The notes beneath the pieces were generated by a model. That model was not told the origin of the DNA. It did not search any database and saw only the letters and a list, made by a program, of their open reading frames with translations. This document shows, in pieces, positions 59,658-64,000 of a stretch of DNA of 64,000 nt. The translations under genes and the position numbers were made by a program. The stretch comes from Tigriopus japonicus (Eukaryota > Arthropoda > Copepoda > Harpacticoida > Harpacticidae). The stretch lies in assembly GCA_010645155.1 (NCBI GenBank), contig CM021322.1, positions 1,954,745 through 2,018,744 of the forward strand. The letters are read 5' to 3'. Each line of letters begins with the position of its first letter. Position 1 is the first letter of the stretch.

Positions 59658-59961
59658 CAAGGGTTGACAACTACTCTCGGGTCAAGGCCCACAAACTTGT
59701 TTACATGTTGTCAGGGGTCCACCCAACAGACGTTGGTAGGTTCAGGGGCCCACAAATTATTACAATAATTGTAAAAATAACCAATGAGACGAACTTGCAA
59801 TAAACATTATTATTATAAATTAGCAAACAAAGAGCCCACGAGTACAGTACTATAGATGTCTCGGGGGCCCACTATTTTTGACCTTCCTCTTAGCTCCTGG
59901 GCCCACCAAAGACGGCCCATGGGCCCACAAGTGGGCCGCGGCCCACCGGTTGCCTACCCTG
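59658..59961. mobile_element. GGCCCAC-family hAT-like MITE, copy 4 (best bounded)
   Basis: The left end CAAGGGTTGACAACT and the right end GGTTGCCTACCCTG are inverted with mismatches. The flanks GTTTAGGC (59650-59657) and GTTGTGGC (59962-59969) agree at 6 of 8. Internal words match the copy at 35148-35359. The consensus end CARGGGTNGRCAAC is typical of hAT MITEs. Confidence 0.6.
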
Positions 59962-60235
59962 GTTGTGGCTTTGACGCAAGATACTGAAGCCTGGCAATTT
60001 TCCTCTATTTTATTTGCCTATTTTTGTACAAACGGATGTTTCTGTGCACTCACTACACCACTAGTAACCTCTTGTCACAGATTATCTTATTCACATTTAT
60101 TGCATAGTTAGTATATACGGCATTACAAATTTGGAACACATTAGAGGGAATTTGGATCCGATGATGAATTTGCTGAGAGAGTCCATTCTTGAGACACTGT
60201 ATCACAACTTCATCATGTAGGTAGTGTGGTATGTA

Positions 60236-60257
60236 CAAACAAACAAACAAACAAACA
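60236..60257. repeat. (AAAC)n microsatellite
   Basis: ACAAACAAACAAACAAACAA is a perfect tetranucleotide run of about five units. Confidence 0.85.
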
Positions 60258-60583
60258 GCAAGTAGTCATAACGGCAACTGGTTCTGGGCGAAACATGGAA
60301 ATGCTCATAAATCTACGTACAATTGAAGACTCACAGTCACAAGGGCAATGGACAACTAGACTAGGCAGAGTTCGAGATCCTTTTGTGTGTACTATTGTAT
60401 TTTGATTCACGTCAGTAGGTATATGTATATATAGTACTCGTAGTACATATAGTGTATGTATGTGTACACACATACATGATCTGCATGGGAACTAGATCAG
60501 AGAATAGATCCAAGAGTTCGTCTAGTGGGACCAACAGACAAAGAAAACATGACATTGGACCCGAAAGCCAGTATTCTGACAAA

Positions 60584-63500
60584 TCACAGAATTGTGCATT
60601 TTCTCGGTTCCTCATCCTCCATCCCGTTGTCCACACCATTCTCCTCAATGACCTCCATCAGAGCCCGGAATATACTGCTAACCGACTCGGACTCGTGAGC
60701 TGAACATTCTTTGTAGATGGCATTCCACTCGGACTTGACCTTATCGGCAATATCGCGCTCAAGGAAATTGTTCTCCTCATATTGAACGACAAATTTGCGA
60801 GGCTGTCGATGGGACTTGCCCGAATGGGATCCGTAGTGTCCTCCGTGGCCGTTGTGATGGCCGTGATCGCCCCAACTACTATGCTTGTGACTATCACGAC
60901 CATACTTATGGCCTCGTCCGTGGTGCTTTGAATGCTTCGAATACTTGGAAGACGATGACGAGGATCGGTAGTTGTGGAAGTCGTCATGGTGGTGATCGTT
61001 ATCGTGATGATGGTGATCGTGGTGGTCATGAAAGCTATCATGATGGTCATGGTGGTGACTCTTTCCCGGACTGCTTCTATGCCTCGATCCACCCGAAGAC
61101 CACGAGTACTTATCGAAGGACGATCGTCCTGTGCAATTGACCTTGTCAGTCTTGTTTCCCACAACGACGACGGGCACCTTGTGAAGGTCTCTGGATTCGC
61201 TGATCTGGTTGAAGAGATTGGTGATGTAGTCGAAAGAGTCGGGAGCGAGCAGGTCGTAGACCAACACGTACGCGTTGGCATCCCTTAATCCATAGGCTAT
61301 TTCAGGTGGAAAGAGCAGTTTTCAAATACCATAGACATGAATTCTCAATTTAATGACTCAATGTGATGGCGGGGACCTGAGCTCGATACTTTATGGGAAG
61401 TGTAACAACCCATTGAACTCCTTTGGCCTTCCATTCAAGGCTCATTGGCCTGCCAAGTGAACGGATCAAAGTGACCTGGTTCTTTGAGAAAATGCCCGAC
61501 CGCATCATTACAGATCTTTGTTCTCGACATATCTCAATTGTTGAGTCGCTTTCCAACCCATTGTAGCACTGTCAACGAACGAGGGATCCAGTGATCCATT
61601 CTTCAAAGCCAACAGAAAAGGCATTCTTGAGGTTCTCTCTCAAATCGATCATCGTCTGTCAAGATGCTGACGTATGTTTGAGGAAATGCAATTGTATTTT
61701 TGACCCAAAAGGTCCTGAACCCTCGACAATCGTTCAACAACATGTTTCCTTTTTTTCGAGCTCTCGTTTTTTAGGCATGACAAGGGATCTTCAAGGCTGT
61801 AGTATTAATGACAAAATGAGGCTTTGAGACCTTCGCTCAATGACATGTCATGTCGTCGAGGTTAGCGTTGTCTCGATCAAGTATCATGGAAGGAAATAAA
61901 GAACAGATTACAACGACCAGAACAATGCCAGTCGGGAGAATAAAGACTCCCATTCAATTCCCACGAGAGGTTCCAAGAGACTAGATCTACAATTCCATCC
62001 GCTACGATAATGGCATTCTTGCATGCAAAGAATCACTTTTTTCAAGGGGCAAAATCGAATTACATCTTCCGTGGCCTTTGAAAGCCGACAACCACATTAA
62101 CCTGCTATAGACGAATACGGAGAAGCGCCTTTTTATTGATCATGGAAACTTACTCTTGCCTACGATATGCAAGCTTTGAGCTATGGTTAAGTGGTCCTTG
62201 TCCGTTCTATCGCACATTACAACCAGTATCGGATTTCTCGACCTACATCGGAGATGGAGAATGTTAGAGAAGTCTACAACGCAATTTCGAGGTTATGGAT
62301 CATGAACATATCCAAAGCAGAACAAATCTTCAAAGCAAGTGTGGCCTTCATTTTCCACCAAGACTGGGAACAATGGATCTGCTCACATGAAGGCGATTGT
62401 TAAAATTACGAGGGTTCGTTAATTCCTGGCAGAGAACTGCCAATCTATGGAGTTTGAAGCCAATTTGTGGTCAGGATACTGGCATTGAGTGACCCAATGA
62501 CCACTAATTCTTAGGCAAGCTTCCTTCTTCTAGAGCAAGCTAAGAGGCCAAGAAAAGGTCGAAATGTGCCCTTAAGGCCAAGTAAAGTGGCCCTAAATAT
62601 GTGTTGGTGCTATGAAAAGTGAAGGGTTAGCCACCAAAAGGCCAACGTCTAAATTGAGTTTCCGACCCAAAAGTCTAGGCAATTTTATCCGTAAATCTTG
62701 AACCTTCAACAAGCTTCTGCCAGAACCTTTTAACAGTATCGGTGCAAGCGTCAACACTGACCAAAGTTTTGCTAGTTCATATTGTAGTAGCCTTTCAGTT
62801 GTGAAGTCAAGAATCACTTAATGCGACCTCTACCATGTGCCGCCTACATACACAGTACATTACAGTGGCTAGTACTGTACATCTTCGAAAAGTGCTCTCA
62901 CGAGAAAGCTTCTGTCAATGATGTTGGGTGCGTGTACAAGTGGTGGGCACTCGGGCCAAATCCAGCAAGCTAGCAAGGGTACTCGAACGTGTACACACTT
63001 TCCGCATCATATGGTTCTCCCTTTAAGTGGTTTTGGCTTGAACTTCAGAAACGGTGTTACCGTGAGCGTCCAAAGTTTGCCGTGATCTAAGCGAAACTTG
63101 ATAGCTTCATTGCATCTGCTCAGGCAGCGTGAAACAACTTTGACAATGATTTTCTCGAGCCTTGAAAGTGTGGTTCACGGCCTTGAGGGGTGGTCCTAAA
63201 TTGGAACATATCTGAATACAAGAGGGTCCTTTTCCTAGTTTCAAAAAGTTCGGGGCATTGTTTTTGAGCCGAGTAAACCCGATCTCATAGGCGAAAGAGA
63301 GAGAGAGAAAAAAAGTTGTTTTACAGATATCCTAGAACTTTCTATATCTCCACGGTCCAATAAGGCCCAGCTCAAGAGGCTCAGAACTGAGGCCCCGACC
63401 TTCAATAAATCATTCATGTCTATGGTTATGAGAGGAACGAGATTGTTATCTCTCCCATGTTCACCACTCTCCTTGAAGATCAGATATATTGTAGAAGGAA

Positions 63501-63640
63501 TTGACGGGAAAGTAGGGAATATCTGGGATGTCCACAATCTTGAGGGAATAATTCTGATCATGGAGTACCACCGAGGGATAATAGGTCTCCTTCTTGGACG
63601 TCGGAAAGTATGATGGCTCAAAATTACCCCACACGAATTG
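60584..63640 (-). CDS. RASL10-type Ras-like GTPase with histidine-rich insertion (5' exon missing)
   Basis: Two exons are clear, in transcript order about 63465-63640 and 60584-61296. The first reads QFVWGNFEPSYFPT, ETYYPSVVLHDQNYSLKIVD then IPDIPYFPVNSFYNI, like the switch region of RASL10A/B, in which DTAG is also replaced. The second reads AYGLRDANAYVLVYDL, then VVVVGNKTDKV and, after an insertion, ECSAHESESVSSIF. It ends KCTIL, a CAAX box for prenylation. The insertion (about 61135-60808, near 110 residues) is rich in His, Ser, Gly and Asp, with runs such as HHHDHHDSFHDHHDHHHH and about 30 histidines. The P-loop exon is not seen up to the right edge and may lie outside. The junction is unresolved: the first exon ends in phase 2 while the second needs phase 1, so a small exon may be missing. 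RASL10 proteins are little-studied small GTPases. Confidence 0.65.
61297..63464. other. Intron of the RASL10-like gene
   Basis: This stretch separates the two clear exons. A short extra exon is predicted by the phase mismatch but I could not place it. No repeats of note are seen. Confidence 0.4.
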
Positions 63641-64000
63641 CTGGAAAGAAAGAGTAGAATACAGTTTGATACATTTTTGCAACTCTATTGAGTAGTTGAG
63701 AGTTCCAAAGCGCTTCAAAGTTTAGCCGTTTCTCATTAATACCCCAAAATGAAGTTCAAGAGAGTACCACTAATCTATAAGGGAAAGCCTTTCTTTTTGT
63801 AATGGTTTCCATAGTTTGGCATCAAAAATGCACGTACTAATAAGTCTAGTGTTTCCACGTGGTTTCTCCAATTTGGATGAAGGCAATGACCTAAAATACT
63901 CATTTTAGATCCGACACGCTAGTGCCATACTTTCAAAACTATTTTAGCTGCCTTTCTTATCTCGCTTGATAGTCTGACCTTTTTGGCTTTTTAACCCGAA
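63641..64000. other. Right edge, no supported exon
   Basis: This is presumably an intron of the RASL10-like gene leading to its P-loop exon beyond the window. No exon with a GxxxxGKS motif is visible on the minus strand here. Confidence 0.4.

Noticed and set aside
60658..61288. Long frames overlapping the GTPase exon (207 codons minus, 104 codons plus)
   Set aside because: These are shadows of the repetitive CAT/GAT codons in the His-rich insert. The frame with GTPase motifs and a CAAX end is the real one.

Overview
This window reads as eukaryotic nuclear DNA from an animal. Its genes have GT-AG introns and animal-type products: Rasef, CRTAP, HYLS1, NAE1, EEA1, SLC18B1-like and RASL10-like. 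There are long AT-rich introns, poly(A) signals, and many short non-autonomous transposons flanked by target-site duplications. An arthropod or other invertebrate is my best guess; nothing in the window fixes the species. I see no operons, CRISPR arrays, rRNA genes or convincing tRNA genes.

Layout. (1) 1-646, minus: the 5' part of a type II membrane protein with sushi-like cysteine modules. (2) 5822-10943, plus: a 12-exon Rasef/Rab45-like gene (EF-hands, coiled coil, Rab GTPase). (3) 14264-14649, minus: a small two-exon gene of unknown function. (4) About 16-24 kb: a transposon-rich zone with several hAT-like elements. (5) 20121-25801, plus: a CRYZL1-like medium-chain dehydrogenase/reductase relative with its 5' end unresolved. 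It meets CRTAP (25907-28535, minus) tail to tail. (6) 29316-31500, plus: two intronless genes, an FKBP8-like protein and HYLS1. (7) 31592-34367, minus: NAE1, the regulatory half of the NEDD8 E1. (8) 37475-48344, plus: EEA1 in ten exons, from an N-terminal C2H2 finger to a C-terminal FYVE domain. (9) 51599-55759, minus: a nine-exon SLC18B1-like transporter. (10) 60584-63640, minus: a RASL10-type Ras-like GTPase carrying a large histidine-rich insertion; its P-loop exon lies outside the window or was not found.

The genes do not form one pathway, although two (Rasef-like and EEA1) belong to Rab-linked membrane traffic and the SLC18B1-like carrier has an endosomal sorting motif. Each gene model was joined by hand from splice sites. 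For Rasef, CRTAP, NAE1, EEA1, the transporter and the sequenced part of CRYZL1-like, exon lengths keep one open frame from exon to exon.

The most unusual items are four: the RASL10-like GTPase with about 110 histidine-rich residues between its guanine-specificity and SAK motifs; the CRYZL1-like protein that lacks a normal dinucleotide-binding glycine motif; hAT-like elements whose 8-bp target duplications can be read directly, one inside an EEA1 intron; and a MULE-like element with an imperfect 9-bp duplication. I found no clearly new multi-gene system.
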